Shown: piece by piece, positions 38,292 through 47,580 of the stretch
Layout: every line of letters begins with the position of its first letter
Numbering within the stretch: the first letter of the stretch is position 1
Origin: Photobacterium swingsii
Lineage (GTDB): Bacteria; Pseudomonadota; Gammaproteobacteria; Enterobacterales; Vibrionaceae
Assembly: GCF_024346715.1 (NCBI RefSeq)
Contig: NZ_AP024853.1
Coordinates: 1,550,001-1,614,000 of the forward strand
Direction: 5' to 3'
DNA: 64,000 nt
Notes under the pieces: generated by a model
Database searches by the model: none
What the model was told of the DNA's origin: nothing
Seen by the model: the letters and a program-made list of their open reading frames with translations, nothing else
Made by a program: the position numbers and the translations under genes

Positions 38292-39272
38292 ATGAGTAAG
38301 TATAAGTCTTTTGCTGCAATCATTCCGGCAGCTGCGTTAGTAGGGTGGCTTGGCTACACCTTCTGGCAAGCTTACCAGCCTCAACCCGAACGTCTTCAAG
38401 GTCAAATTGAAGCGCAGCAGTACAATATCTCATCGAAAGTTCCGGGGCGTGTTGACCAGGTTTTGGTTAAAAAAGGTGAGGAAGTTGAACGTGGTCAGCT
38501 TATTTTCACGCTATTAAGCCCTGAACTAGATGCCAAGCTAGAGCAAGCGCGTGCTGGACAAGAAGCTGCGGGGGCTATGGCAGAGCAAGCAGAAAAAGGC
38601 GCACGTAGCCAAGAAATTGCCGCTGCCTATGATCAATGGCAGAAAGCCAAAGCCGCATCAAGCTTGATGGAGAAAACCTATAAGCGCGTTGATAACCTTT
38701 ACCGTGACGGTGTGATCGCCGAACAAAAACGCGATGAAGCCTACACGCAATGGCAAGCCGCTCGATACACAGAGCGTGCAGCCTTTCAGATGGCAGAGAT
38801 GGCCAAAGAAGGTGCTCGCGTTGAAACCAAACGTGCTGCTGTTGAACAAGCGCGTATGGCCGCTGGTGCTGTTGCTGAAGTCGAAGCCTATGCTGCTGAT
38901 ACGCGTGTAGAAAGCTGGCACCATGGCGAAGTAAGCCAAATTCTTCTTCGCTCAGGCGAGCTAGCGCCACAAGGTTTCCCTGTGGTGAGCATTGTTGATA
39001 TGGATGATGCGTGGGCTGTTTTCAATGTACGTGAAGATCGCCTGAAAGACTACCGTGAAGGGCAAACATTCAATGCTGTGATCCCTGCTCTGGGTGATGA
39101 GAGCCACGCGTTTATGGTAAGCCATGTTTCGGTGATGGGGGATTTCGCGACTTGGCGTGCAACCGATACAGCAAAAGGTTTTGATATGCGTACTTTTGAA
39201 GTAGAAGCTCGCCCTGTACAGCCTATTGAAGGCTTACGGGTAGGCATGAGTATCCTAGTCGAGCAGGAGTAA
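38292..39272 (+). CDS. HlyD/YbhG-type periplasmic adaptor
   Basis: A 326-aa membrane-fusion protein. It has one N-terminal membrane anchor (AAIIPAAALVGWLGYTFWQA), a lipoyl-like half (YNISSKVPGRVDQVLVKKGE), a long alpha-hairpin rich in Gln/Ala/Glu (about residues 75-200), then the second lipoyl half and beta-barrel (VESWHHGEVSQILLRSGE, VFNVREDRLKDYREGQ). It bridges the TolC-like protein and the inner-membrane ABC-2 subunits encoded directly downstream. The gap to the TolC-like gene is 2 bases. Confidence 0.87.
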   Translation: MSKYKSFAAIIPAAALVGWLGYTFWQAYQPQPERLQGQIEAQQYNISSKVPGRVDQVLVKKGEEVERGQLIFTLLSPELDAKLEQARAGQEAAGAMAEQAEKGARSQEIAAAYDQWQKAKAASSLMEKTYKRVDNLYRDGVIAEQKRDEAYTQWQAARYTERAAFQMAEMAKEGARVETKRAAVEQARMAAGAVAEVEAYAADTRVESWHHGEVSQILLRSGELAPQGFPVVSIVDMDDAWAVFNVREDRLKDYREGQTFNAVIPALGDESHAFMVSHVSVMGDFATWRATDTAKGFDMRTFEVEARPVQPIEGLRVGMSILVEQE

Positions 39273-39273
39273 C

Positions 39274-40434
39274 ATGATCTTGCGTTCACAGCTAATACGA
39301 GAGTGGCACATTTGGCGTTCAGAGGCATGGTTAAAAGCCATGACACTCTGGATCCCTGCCGTGCTGTTTATCGTCGTGTGGGCGATTTTCTCTGGGGGAA
39401 TTGCCCGCGATCTTTCTATTGGTGTGGTCGATCTCGATCATAGCCGTATATCACGCCAACTCACGCGTACCTATGATGCTAGCCCTGCTTTGGCAGTGAC
39501 GGCACAGTTCACTACGGTCGAACAAGGCAGTGCCGCGCTTCGAAGCGGAGAGATATATGCATTGGTTGTGTTGCCTTCAAAATTAGAAGAAAACACTATG
39601 CTTGGCCGCTCACCTCAAGTAACGGCATTTTATAACAGCCAATTTATTTTGGTGGGAAAACTGGTTAATTCAGCATTGCTTCAAGCGCAAGGCACCTTTA
39701 CCGCGGGTGTTGATACGTTAAAAAACATGGTGGGGGGCAGCCCTGTGCCGCTACAAGCTCTGGGGCAAGCTGTACCGATTAGAAGCCAAATTACACCCCT
39801 GTATAACACCAGCAGTGACTATGGCCAGTTTTTGGTGTCAGCCGCGATTCCTGCCATGTGGCAAATAATCATGGTTGCGACCACGGTACTGGCAATGGCT
39901 GCTGAGCTACGTCAACAGGGGGTACAAGCATGGTTAGCCAAAGCACCGTTACCTAACCTTATGGCCAAGCTACTGCCTTATACTGGCCTGTTTTGGCTAC
40001 AAGGTGCTGTCTTTATGATTGGTATGTACTTGTGGCAAGCGTGGCCAATGCATGGCAGCTGGGGAATCGTACTCTTTGCACAACTACTGACGGTTGTGGC
40101 TTGCCAAGCCATCGGGGCTTTGCTGTTTTTAGTCACGTTAGACCCAACGCGCGCAATGAGTATGGTCGCGGGGTTTACAGCGCCAGCATTTGCTTTTATG
40201 GGGATCACTTTCCCCGCAACTGATATGCCGTTGTTAGCGCAAATTTGGCGTTCGCTCTTGCCTATCAGTCACTACATTGAGGTGCAGGTGATGCAAGTGA
40301 GTTACGGCGCGACAATGGTGGCATGCTTACCTAAATTAGCGGGTATACTCGCTTTTTGGGTGGTACTGATCTTGGCGGGATTAAAAGCGCGAGCGATAGC
40401 CAGTAGCCAGCAAGTAAGTGAGGTGACCCCATGA
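39274..40434 (+). CDS. ABC-2 type transporter permease (first of two)
   Basis: A 386-aa protein of the ABC2_membrane_3 type. It has an N-terminal helix (LWIPAVLFIVVWAIFSGGI), a periplasmic domain of about 150 residues (VVDLDHSRISRQLTRTYD is the usual opening), then five C-terminal helices with AAIPAMWQIIMV and APAFAFMGITFPATDMPLLA. It resembles YbhS/YhhJ and should form half of an export channel. It starts one base after the adaptor stop and overlaps the next permease gene by ATGA. No nucleotide-binding domain is present. Confidence 0.85.
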   Translation: MILRSQLIREWHIWRSEAWLKAMTLWIPAVLFIVVWAIFSGGIARDLSIGVVDLDHSRISRQLTRTYDASPALAVTAQFTTVEQGSAALRSGEIYALVVLPSKLEENTMLGRSPQVTAFYNSQFILVGKLVNSALLQAQGTFTAGVDTLKNMVGGSPVPLQALGQAVPIRSQITPLYNTSSDYGQFLVSAAIPAMWQIIMVATTVLAMAAELRQQGVQAWLAKAPLPNLMAKLLPYTGLFWLQGAVFMIGMYLWQAWPMHGSWGIVLFAQLLTVVACQAIGALLFLVTLDPTRAMSMVAGFTAPAFAFMGITFPATDMPLLAQIWRSLLPISHYIEVQVMQVSYGATMVACLPKLAGILAFWVVLILAGLKARAIASSQQVSEVTP

Positions 40435-41618
40435 GTTGGCGTACGCTAATAAAATTTGAGTTGCACGCTATTTTCACTAATCCTGCATTATTGTTTACCG
40501 TGTTTGGTGGGGTGTTGATTTACTCATTCTTATATCCTTTACCATACTCGCAACAGTTGCCGCGGGAGCAGCTTGTGACTGTAGTTAACCAAGATCACAG
40601 TCAGATCAGCCGCGAACTGATCCGCATGATAGATGCAACACCTCAAGTTAAAGTTCAGCAATACGCACGTTCGATTGATGAAGCTAAGACGCAACTTGAA
40701 ACTGGTGAAGTTCATGGCTTGTTGGTGATTCCAGCGCATTTTAACCGTGACTTATTACTTGGTAAAAGCCCGACGCTTGCTTATGCGGGCGATGCTTCTT
40801 ACTTTCTTGTGTACGGTACTATAGTTGAAGGCATCGCAACAGCTAGCGGTACACTGGGGGCGAAGTTGAAAGTGGCGCGTATGGTGATGTCGGGCGACAA
40901 TATCGCCTTGGCGGCTGATCAGTTTTCTGCGATAAAACTCAATACTAAGCCAGTGTTTAATCCATCAATGGGTTACATCAATTACGTTGTACCAGCTGTA
41001 TTCGTGCTGATTTTGCACCAAACATTGCTCATTGCTGTTGCTATGTTAGGTGGTGGTCAAAACGAATATCGTTTGCAAGGGGGCACGGGTTATTGGCTAC
41101 GATATCCAGCGTGGAAAATCATTATAGTGCGTGGTTTGTTAATGATGACGATTTACCTGCCATTAACAGCCTACTATTTTGGTTATAGCTTTGAATCCTT
41201 AGGTATTAGTCGTCTGGCTTCTATTGGGGATTTACTGGCAATGACGGTGCCTTTCTTATTGGCCGTTATTTTTGCTGGTATGGTAATTGGGCAGTTGATC
41301 CCACGTAGGGAGTTAGCAACCGTCATCGTGCTAATAAGCTCTATCCCTCTTATTTTTACTGCTGGCTTTATTTGGCCTCCTTCGGCTATTCCAGAAGTGC
41401 TTAACCAGCTGGCACAGATTGCGCCTGCAACGCCGGCTATTAATGGGTTTGTCCGTTTGAATCAAATGGGTGCAACCTTTGAGCAAGTCATTGGCTGGTG
41501 GGGGCAACTGTGGGGGCAAGTGATCGTGTTTGGTTGTATTGCATCATGGCTTATGACGCGTGCACAGAAGGCTTCTGCAAGCAAAGTGTCTGTAGAAAAA
41601 ACGGCTGAATCCCAATAA
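40431..41618 (+). CDS. ABC-2 type transporter permease (second of two)
   Basis: A 395-aa paralogue of the preceding protein with the same plan: an N-terminal helix (LLFTVFGGVLIYSFLYPLPY), a periplasmic domain opening with VTVVNQDHSQISRELIRMI, and C-terminal helices with AVFVLILHQTLLIAVAML and SSIPLIFTAGFIWPPSAIPE. The two should pair as a heterodimer. In YbhFSR-type systems an ATPase gene precedes them; none is found in this operon or elsewhere in the window. A terminator follows. Confidence 0.85.
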   Translation: MSWRTLIKFELHAIFTNPALLFTVFGGVLIYSFLYPLPYSQQLPREQLVTVVNQDHSQISRELIRMIDATPQVKVQQYARSIDEAKTQLETGEVHGLLVIPAHFNRDLLLGKSPTLAYAGDASYFLVYGTIVEGIATASGTLGAKLKVARMVMSGDNIALAADQFSAIKLNTKPVFNPSMGYINYVVPAVFVLILHQTLLIAVAMLGGGQNEYRLQGGTGYWLRYPAWKIIIVRGLLMMTIYLPLTAYYFGYSFESLGISRLASIGDLLAMTVPFLLAVIFAGMVIGQLIPRRELATVIVLISSIPLIFTAGFIWPPSAIPEVLNQLAQIAPATPAINGFVRLNQMGATFEQVIGWWGQLWGQVIVFGCIASWLMTRAQKASASKVSVEKTAESQ

Positions 41619-41680
41619 GTTATGTCTAAAGTGATAGCAGACAGCCACAAATAGCGCTTAATTCTTAATCGTTAGTGAAA

Positions 41681-41716
41681 AAGGCCGCAACCTTGATTAG
41701 GATGCGGCCTTTTTAT
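41681..41716. terminator. Bidirectional terminator between exporter operon and creA
   Basis: Stem AAAAAGGCCGCA / TGCGGCCTTTTT with a 12-base loop, suited to both convergent genes. Confidence 0.88.
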
Positions 41717-41737
41717 TGATACTGATTTTATGCGTAA

Positions 41738-42208
41738 TTATGACGCAGGGGTCGCAGGTTGAATATAAGCCTTAGTGCCCCACAGTGGTACGGTTGATAG
41801 GCTATGCTTGAAGCTTCCTTCTGTCTCTTTGGTTGTGTAAGACAAGTAGAGTAGCGTTTGGTTTTCGGCATCGTAAATACGTCTAACTTTCATGGACTTG
41901 AAGAAGATGCTTTTCGATTGCTTGAATACCACTTCACCCGATTTGCTTTTATCAATGCGAGCGAGCATTTCAGGTGTGATGTCACCGGTCTGACGACAAG
42001 AAATAGAACTATCACTTGGATCGGAAAGGCTTAAATTAGCTTCAACAGAGGCAATATGGCAGGTCACTCCAGGGATTTTTTCATCATCCAAGTTTGAGAT
42101 CTTGATGTCTTTCATGGTGAACATCCCTAAGCTCACGTCACCGACTTCATTTTTATCACAGCCGCTTAGTAATGTTACGAGTGCTGCTGCAATTAAAACC
42201 TTCTTCAT
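41738..42208 (-). CDS. creA: CreA family lipoprotein
   Basis: A 156-aa protein with a lipoprotein signal (VLIAAALVTLLSGC) and the CreA domain: IPGVTCHIASVEANLSL, DSSISCRQTGDI, GEVVFKQSKSIFFKSMKVRR, then YDAENQTLLYLSYTTKETEG. The two cysteines inside the domain probably form a disulfide. E. coli CreA lies next to creBCD but has no known activity. Here it stands alone and carries a lipobox rather than a plain signal peptide. Confidence 0.88.
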   Translation of the reverse strand: MKKVLIAAALVTLLSGCDKNEVGDVSLGMFTMKDIKISNLDDEKIPGVTCHIASVEANLSLSDPSDSSISCRQTGDITPEMLARIDKSKSGEVVFKQSKSIFFKSMKVRRIYDAENQTLLYLSYTTKETEGSFKHSLSTVPLWGTKAYIQPATPAS

Positions 42209-42328
42209 AGAGTGATCCTCATAGCTATTTTGAGCAAGTAGTTATACCCATCATACTCGAAGTTTTCTGCGAGACTAAACCATGGGGCTAAATATTTCAG
42301 TTATTTAGTGTGATTAAGCGTCAACATT

Positions 42329-43372
42329 CTATTTGTTTTCTGCTTTTGTTCCTAGCCGCCAGAGTTTTTCCGCATGACTACCAATAAACCAAAAGCTCAA
42401 TGCTAGGATCGCAAAAAAGATGGTTTTATGGGCGGTATCCCAAAAATACTCGAAAAAGCGCGTATAGAGGTTAATCAACAGGAATGTAATACCAAAACTA
42501 CGGCACAGGCTATCAGCATAATGGAGGCCAATGTAAAGAACGGCAGCGCATACACTGATAGAGAATATTGCCCAGTGAAGAAGCTCGATTTGTTTGACAC
42601 CTGACCACACACTGACATCACCATAGTTACCAAAAATAGATAAGAGCCAAAAGCCGAATAAGAGAAAGAGTAGGCCAATAAACTGGGTAGAGTCTTTTAG
42701 AGGTTGAGTGCGTTTAAAGCGGTGGCATTTCAAGCTCATGAAGGCGATAAGTGCCCCGGTCAGCGTAAAGCGCATCGGGTGGTTCATGCCTAAAAAGTAA
42801 TCGGAAAAACCTGAGAGTTCAGTCGTTTCTAGTTGAACCCAAGCAACAAAGCCCAATAGGGCAAAAATCCAAATGAGCACAGAAGAAAGGCGGATCCCAA
42901 GCACAGCATAAATGGCAGTGAGTAACAGCAGCAAACTGGCATCATCGACATTCGAAAACATTGCTGTTTGGCCCAAAATGCCAACTGAAACAGCACTCAT
43001 TAATACCCCGAAAAAGAAAATAGCTTCATTGCTGATGGTTTTTGAAGGGTGAGAGTGGCGGCGCCTAACTCCAGCGTAGTAGCAAATGGCGGCTATAACG
43101 GCAGTGGTGACACACATGACACTAGCTGGGGCATCAAAAATGTTAGCAAGCAGTGCCAGTAGATAGTCATCTGCGAGTAATACCCCCACAGAGATAATGA
43201 AACAGCTAATGGCTATCCAGAATGAGTACACAGCTAATAAACGCCAGTCAAAGCCTGCGACTTCAATCGACTGTGTGAGTTTAGTGGCTTGCTCGGGGGA
43301 TATTTGATCCTCGCGCTTCCATTCGTCGATAGCAGAAAAGAGGACTTTAGCTTTACGTTTATTAAGTTTCAT
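42329..43372 (-). CDS. DUF2157 domain membrane protein
   Basis: A 347-aa protein. Its cytoplasmic N-terminus (ISPEQATKLTQSIE) has the DUF2157 helical motif, followed by about ten membrane helices beginning with LLAVYSFWIAISCFIISVGVLLA. Function is unknown in the family. A short basic tail ends it. It is alone on the minus strand between creA and the META-domain gene. Confidence 0.7.
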   Translation of the reverse strand: MKLNKRKAKVLFSAIDEWKREDQISPEQATKLTQSIEVAGFDWRLLAVYSFWIAISCFIISVGVLLADDYLLALLANIFDAPASVMCVTTAVIAAICYYAGVRRRHSHPSKTISNEAIFFFGVLMSAVSVGILGQTAMFSNVDDASLLLLLTAIYAVLGIRLSSVLIWIFALLGFVAWVQLETTELSGFSDYFLGMNHPMRFTLTGALIAFMSLKCHRFKRTQPLKDSTQFIGLLFLLFGFWLLSIFGNYGDVSVWSGVKQIELLHWAIFSISVCAAVLYIGLHYADSLCRSFGITFLLINLYTRFFEYFWDTAHKTIFFAILALSFWFIGSHAEKLWRLGTKAENK

Positions 43373-43486
43373 AGGTACCTATCAAAACATCAGATGATAA
43401 ATTGGTCGTTATCATCTTATTGTCAGTGTTGTGACCAATGATGCCGTGAGGAACTAGGTAATGCAATAAATAAACAACGCTGTTTT

Positions 43487-43978
43487 TTATTTTGGAGTGT
43501 CCTCGGGAATTTCTTCTGGCATAAATGTTAGGATATGTTGCTCTGACGTGAGGGTTAACATATTGTTTTCTAGTGAAACGGTATTAGATTTTTGTAATGA
43601 GGTGGTTATGAGTGCTTCAAGAGTTGCCTGATCATCTTGAATACATGCCATTTTCGTTGACCCCATAGCGGTCACTTTCAGATTATTATCTGTGAGTTCT
43701 ATTTGACCAAAAAAGCGGTTGCAACCACTAAAACCTGCGACTTTTAAATCTGAATCAATGGCGATATTTGGAGTAATGCGTGGTTCTGTGGTTTGTAGAT
43801 CTTTACCATCGACTTTAGTCAGTACCCAACTTTGTTTGAGGTCATCTTGGGTGAAGCCGACTTGCGCTTTTTTCTCACAGCCAGCTAACCCAATAATAGC
43901 GATAATTATTGGTAAGATAGCTTTACTTAAGCGCGGAAATCTAGCCTTGGATCCTAAGGTTTTCACTCGACTAAACAT
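43487..43978 (-). CDS. META domain lipoprotein (HslJ-like)
   Basis: A 163-aa protein with a lipoprotein signal (AILPIIIAIIGLAGC) and one META domain (PF03724): SWVLTKVDGKDL, FSGCNRFFGQIEL, STKMACIQDD and LTLTSEQHILTFMP. META proteins such as HslJ are surface or stress-related beta-barrel-like proteins; HslJ is linked to novobiocin resistance and heat shock. The conserved SGCN and MAC cysteines may pair. Nothing decides a specific function here. Confidence 0.8.
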   Translation of the reverse strand: MFSRVKTLGSKARFPRLSKAILPIIIAIIGLAGCEKKAQVGFTQDDLKQSWVLTKVDGKDLQTTEPRITPNIAIDSDLKVAGFSGCNRFFGQIELTDNNLKVTAMGSTKMACIQDDQATLEALITTSLQKSNTVSLENNMLTLTSEQHILTFMPEEIPEDTPK

Positions 43979-44066
43979 TGTACGTACCTTCTATTTTTAA
44001 CCCTAGTTGAAGCATAGACCAAACCAGATTAAATAAGTGTAAGTACTTGATGTAATAGAGCTGCTT

Positions 44067-44408
44067 TTAACTGACACCACGTCCAAAAAAGTTAATCTCG
44101 CCTTGGCGTGAACGAAACCCTGCCTCTTTGTCTGATCGGTACTGATGCATTGCCGATTCAGCTTCACAATAGCTTTGGTTGTTATTAAACACTTCTCTTG
44201 CTGCATCAATGACCCGCTCTGCGTCGCGGCGAGCGTCTGGCTCTGCAGAGCTATCACTAAACACCATCTGCTTACTCACAATCAATTTTTCTAGCGCTTT
44301 CATGCAAATAAGCTCATTTTCTGGTAGCGCTTTCACTGGCGAGGCAGCAAAAGCTGAACTTGAGGTGCTTAGCAGTAAAAGAAAGAAAATCGGACGGTGA
44401 AAAGGCAT
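44067..44408 (-). CDS. Small exported protein of unknown family
   Basis: About 113 aa from ATG 44408 (a GTG three codons upstream is possible; neither has a strong ribosome site). It has a signal peptide (PIFFLLLLSTSSSAFA) and then a helical mature part with two cysteines (LICMKALEKLIVSKQ and SYCEAESAMHQYRSD), probably one disulfide. I do not recognise the family. It is not obviously in an operon. Confidence 0.55.
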   Translation of the reverse strand: MPFHRPIFFLLLLSTSSSAFAASPVKALPENELICMKALEKLIVSKQMVFSDSSAEPDARRDAERVIDAAREVFNNNQSYCEAESAMHQYRSDKEAGFRSRQGEINFFGRGVS

Positions 44409-44533
44409 AATGAACACTGTTTTAGTAAAAGAGCGAGCATTATAGAGGATGCATTATTCTAAGCCAAACAACTTTGTTAGCTTTCAAATGAAAAATGTTC
44501 AGATAGGTTGTTTTATCTACTGGAAATATAGGC

Positions 44534-44845
44534 TTAGCCAACTTTAATTGGAAGCTTTGATAAGCAACTTCTACAAAGGCAATCAGCACCTTGGATGCTA
44601 CTAGTATCTCTATTATTGATTTCGAAGCACCAACAGTGATTTTTACCTGCTGAAATCTCGCAATAGGCTGGCTGGCCACATTGTTGGCAAGCATGTGTTG
44701 AAGCGACTCGCTGGATTTGATCCATTTTGGTATCACGCTGTTCATCAGTGAAATGACGCCACTCTTGGATCTCTGGCATGGTTCGGTGGCACCCCATACA
44801 GATACCTTCATTATTTTTACATATCCCAATACATGGCGTTTTCAT
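44534..44845 (-). CDS. DUF1289 protein fused to a cysteine-rich CWC domain
   Basis: A 103-aa protein. The N-terminal half is DUF1289 with CIGICKNNEGICMGCHRT and EIQEWRHFTDEQR; its four cysteines suggest a metal or Fe-S site. The C-terminal half has the CWC-type pattern ACQQCGQ, HCWCFE and ADCLCRSCL. Twelve or more cysteines in about 100 residues point to metal binding in the cytoplasm. Families of both kinds are usually separate, so the joined arrangement is worth noting. Monocistronic. Confidence 0.78.
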   Translation of the reverse strand: MKTPCIGICKNNEGICMGCHRTMPEIQEWRHFTDEQRDTKMDQIQRVASTHACQQCGQPAYCEISAGKNHCWCFEINNRDTSSIQGADCLCRSCLSKLPIKVG

Positions 44846-45012
44846 AATACAGCTCTTAATACAACGATTATGGCGCTAGATAGTAGCGAGATTGTTTGCG
44901 GAGTCAATCACGGGCTAATTTCTCCTGCCATACTTAGTGGGCAGATGATCCAAATAGCTATATTTATCGTGGTAAGTCAACGGAAAGGTTAGAGGGAAAG
45001 AAGGGAGAAGTG

Positions 45013-45555
45013 ATGGCAATAAGGTGGCAAATACCTACATGGTCTGTAGTTGCAATTGGCTTATTGATGAATATTGTATCGGCATTAATGACCAATTTTT
45101 ACATTGAAGATGAAGTACAAGCCGCTAACGTATTGACTCAACAACAGATAAGTAATGATAAGTTGATTGCGTTAACCTGGCAGCAGGTTGAAGCTATTGA
45201 TAGAAAACGTGAGTATCTACTCACATTGATGGTTATTAGTGAGGCAAGCAATCACCATATATCGTCTTACTTATCCCAATTTGTCGTTAATGATATTCAA
45301 TCATGGCTTGGTGAGTCGGTAGTCGAAATAACAAAACCAGCATTGCCTGAAATCATGGATAAACTGGTTAACCTTCAATCATCACAACGCGATAAAATTA
45401 ACCAGCTTTATATTGAAAACTTATCACTAATAGAATCCCAGAGCGATAAATCAAAAAATATATCTATGTTGAAAAGCTTAGCGCTGTTTTTGCAAATAAT
45501 AGGTTTAGGGTTAGTGCTAGCGAGAGATTTAAGTTGGCGAGATTATAATAAATAA
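45013..45555 (+). CDS. Two-helix membrane protein with periplasmic helical domain, unknown
   Basis: 180 aa from ATG 45013, with AGGGAG about 8 bases upstream. It has a membrane helix near residues 11-29 (SVVAIGLLMNIVSALMTNF), a helical central region of about 120 residues, and a second helix near 150-167 (LALFLQIIGLGLVLA). The plan resembles a receptor sensory module without a signalling domain. No family recognised. A perfect hairpin separates it from the convergent next gene. Confidence 0.55.
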   Translation: MAIRWQIPTWSVVAIGLLMNIVSALMTNFYIEDEVQAANVLTQQQISNDKLIALTWQQVEAIDRKREYLLTLMVISEASNHHISSYLSQFVVNDIQSWLGESVVEITKPALPEIMDKLVNLQSSQRDKINQLYIENLSLIESQSDKSKNISMLKSLALFLQIIGLGLVLARDLSWRDYNK

Positions 45556-45584
45556 GCCCCTGATTAGTGTTGTAATCAGGGGCT
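45554..45584. terminator. Shared hairpin between convergent small genes
   Basis: Stem AGCCCCTGATTA / TAATCAGGGGCT (12 bp, perfect). T-runs are short on both sides, so termination strength is uncertain. Confidence 0.55.
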
Positions 45585-45590
45585 AAAATA

Positions 45591-45899
45591 TTACTTGTTG
45601 GTAGAGTGGAAAGCGAAGCGAGATGATTTTTTACCGCTTTCTGTTGTGGCATGATATTTAATTGAACGTGAGCTTTCTAATGTTAGCGGGATGAAAACAC
45701 GGCCACGTTCATCTGTAGTATATGACTCTTTCTGTTGTGGTACGTTAGCGACAGAAACCTTAGCATTAGCGGCAGGTTGGCCGTTTTCAGTGATGGTCAC
45801 CCAAGCACCATTGTGGGTATCTGCAACTCTAATATCAGCGAAAGCAGATGAAGACATCAATAGTACAGCAGTTGCAGTGATTACTTTTAAGCTAGACAT
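45591..45899 (-). CDS. Small exported protein with a beta-sandwich-like domain
   Basis: A 102-aa protein with a signal peptide (LKVITATAVLLMSSSAFA). The 84-residue mature part, with the patterns NGQPAANAKVSVANVPQ and YTTDERGRVFIPL, is like a carboxypeptidase-regulatory or transthyretin-type fold used for carrying or protecting extracytoplasmic proteins. GAGG stands about 9 bases before the ATG. Function is unknown. Confidence 0.6.
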   Translation of the reverse strand: MSSLKVITATAVLLMSSSAFADIRVADTHNGAWVTITENGQPAANAKVSVANVPQQKESYTTDERGRVFIPLTLESSRSIKYHATTESGKKSSRFAFHSTNK

Positions 45900-46476
45900 A
45901 AATTTACCTCATCCATTGTTGGTGTTTTATTGTTGTTTTGTCGAACATCACAATCAACATATAAGACCGACACCTTTTATGATTTATTACAAATTTCTAT
46001 ATTTATTTGCCATAACCTGTTTTTTCAGTGGCTTATCATCATTAGCAAATAAATAAAAAACGAGATGTACAACAAGTTAGAGCTTTGTGTTGAATAAACT
46101 GTTCAGTCATTGTTCTTTATTTGACTGCCACTGAGTATTAACGAGTTAATACCTTGTTATGGATCATAAGATAAGCTAATTAACAAGAGTATAGGTGAGT
46201 GGAGGGTACGGGTTATAACTCTTTGTTTGATATTTATTCTTGTTAATAATAAAAATATTAATAATGAGTCTGGATGTCTTTGGTAAAGCGGCTAGATGTT
46301 TGATAGCGAAACGAGGCAACGCTAATGCAATTTGATTCGTTTTAACATTAACTTGTTATTATTTAATGGATTACAGTTGATCTTCTTTGCTTTTGTTGTC
46401 ATCTTCGAACGACCCTAGCCACTAAAAAGGTGCTAGTGGTGATGATATAGAGTGAGAACGACAAGGAAGTGAAGTA
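45900..46476. other. AT-rich intergenic region
   Basis: A 577-base gap between the small exported protein and the acetyltransferase genes. A 25-codon frame at 45979-46056 (MIYYKFLYLFAITCFFSGLS) looks like a lone signal peptide and could be a gene relic. No terminator, operator or RNA motif was recognised. Confidence 0.35.
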
Positions 46477-46968
46477 ATGATTGAAGTGAGACCGACAGAA
46501 CAGGCCGATATTGAACAAATCCGAAATTTGTATGCCGGTACGAAAGCGCAAGCGGGCACCTTACAACTCCCTCTACCTTCGTTGGCCATGTGGCAAAAAC
46601 GTCTTACGAACATACCGAGTAATGTGCATAGTCTAGTTGCTGATCTAGATGGCCGTATTGTTGGTCAGTTGGGCCTAGTGATAGAGGAGAATCCGCGTCG
46701 TAAGCATGTGGCTAGTATAGGTATGGCTGTGCATGATGATTTCCAAGGACAAGGGGTGGGCTCGGTAATTCTTGCTGCTGCAATAGATCTAGCGGAAAAC
46801 TGGCTGAATATCAGTAGGATTGAACTGACGGTTTATACAGATAACGAAGCCGGTATTGCACTCTACAAGAAATTGGGCTTTGTTGAAGAGGGGATTGCTC
46901 ACCAATTCGCGTTTAGAAATGGCGAATTAGTTGATGCGCTTTATATGGCAAAGGTTAGGCACATGTAG
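46477..46968 (+). CDS. GNAT N-acetyltransferase, YhhY-like
   Basis: A 163-aa GCN5-related acetyltransferase resembling E. coli YhhY along its length (LPLPSLAMWQKRL, ENPRRKHVASIGMAVHDD, RIELTVYTDNEAGIALYKKLGF, AFRNGELVDALYMAKV). The acetyl-CoA loop is QGQGVGS. YhhY acetylates some amino acids and derivatives; the substrate here is unproven. AAGGAAG lies 8 bases before the ATG. Cytoplasmic, single gene. Confidence 0.83.
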   Translation: MIEVRPTEQADIEQIRNLYAGTKAQAGTLQLPLPSLAMWQKRLTNIPSNVHSLVADLDGRIVGQLGLVIEENPRRKHVASIGMAVHDDFQGQGVGSVILAAAIDLAENWLNISRIELTVYTDNEAGIALYKKLGFVEEGIAHQFAFRNGELVDALYMAKVRHM

Positions 46969-47025
46969 TGTTATACCCATTATCGCTTGGTGTGGTGCGA
47001 TATGTTCGCGCCACCCTAAGCTAGT

Positions 47026-47580
47026 TTAGGCTGGCTTGTACTCTACGTCGTCTTCGGTTTTCATTTCGTAATAATCAAGATCTTCGGTTAATCGATTGAC
47101 TCTGAGTGCGCCATTTTTTCTCATCACATGCTTCATCCCTATTTTTTTCATAACTTTACCCGGTGCAGCCTCACGGCTCAGATGGCGTGAGTATATTTTC
47201 TCTAGTTCTAGCTTCTTAAAGGCAAAATCAACTATACGCTGAGCTGATTCAGTGCAATAGCCTTTTCCCCAAAAAGGCACACCAATCCAGTATCCGAGTT
47301 GTGCGGTGTGGTTACTGATATTGTGTAACCCCACACACCCTATGAGCTGGTGGTTTGATTTTAAGGTGATGGCGTAAATAGCGGATTGTTGACTGTGCCA
47401 GCCCGCGACATGTTTGCCTATCCATTGTCCTGCCATGCCGTCTGCATAAGGGTGAGGAACATTGATTGTCCCGTTAGCGATAAGGGGATCACCTGCGAGC
47501 TTTTGTACGGTTAAAGCATCTGATAACTGAAAAGGGCGTAAAATCAGGCGCTCAGTGGTCAACAATGGTTGTTGCTTCAT
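47026..47580 (-). CDS. GNAT N-acetyltransferase, RimJ/RimL-like
   Basis: A 184-aa protein of the Acetyltransf_3 group: TERLILRPFQLSDALTVQKL at the start, LIGCVGLHNISNHTAQLGYW, FWGKGYCTES (acetyl-CoA loop) and YSRHLSREAAPGKVMKKIGM. Such enzymes acetylate N-termini of ribosomal proteins, antibiotics or other amines; which applies is not decided. It is convergent with the neighbouring YhhY-like gene, so the two are not an operon. Confidence 0.8.
   Translation of the reverse strand: MKQQPLLTTERLILRPFQLSDALTVQKLAGDPLIANGTINVPHPYADGMAGQWIGKHVAGWHSQQSAIYAITLKSNHQLIGCVGLHNISNHTAQLGYWIGVPFWGKGYCTESAQRIVDFAFKKLELEKIYSRHLSREAAPGKVMKKIGMKHVMRKNGALRVNRLTEDLDYYEMKTEDDVEYKPA

Noticed and set aside
45979..46056. 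25-codon hydrophobic peptide
   Set aside because: Looks like an isolated signal peptide with no ribosome site; noted only as a possible relic.
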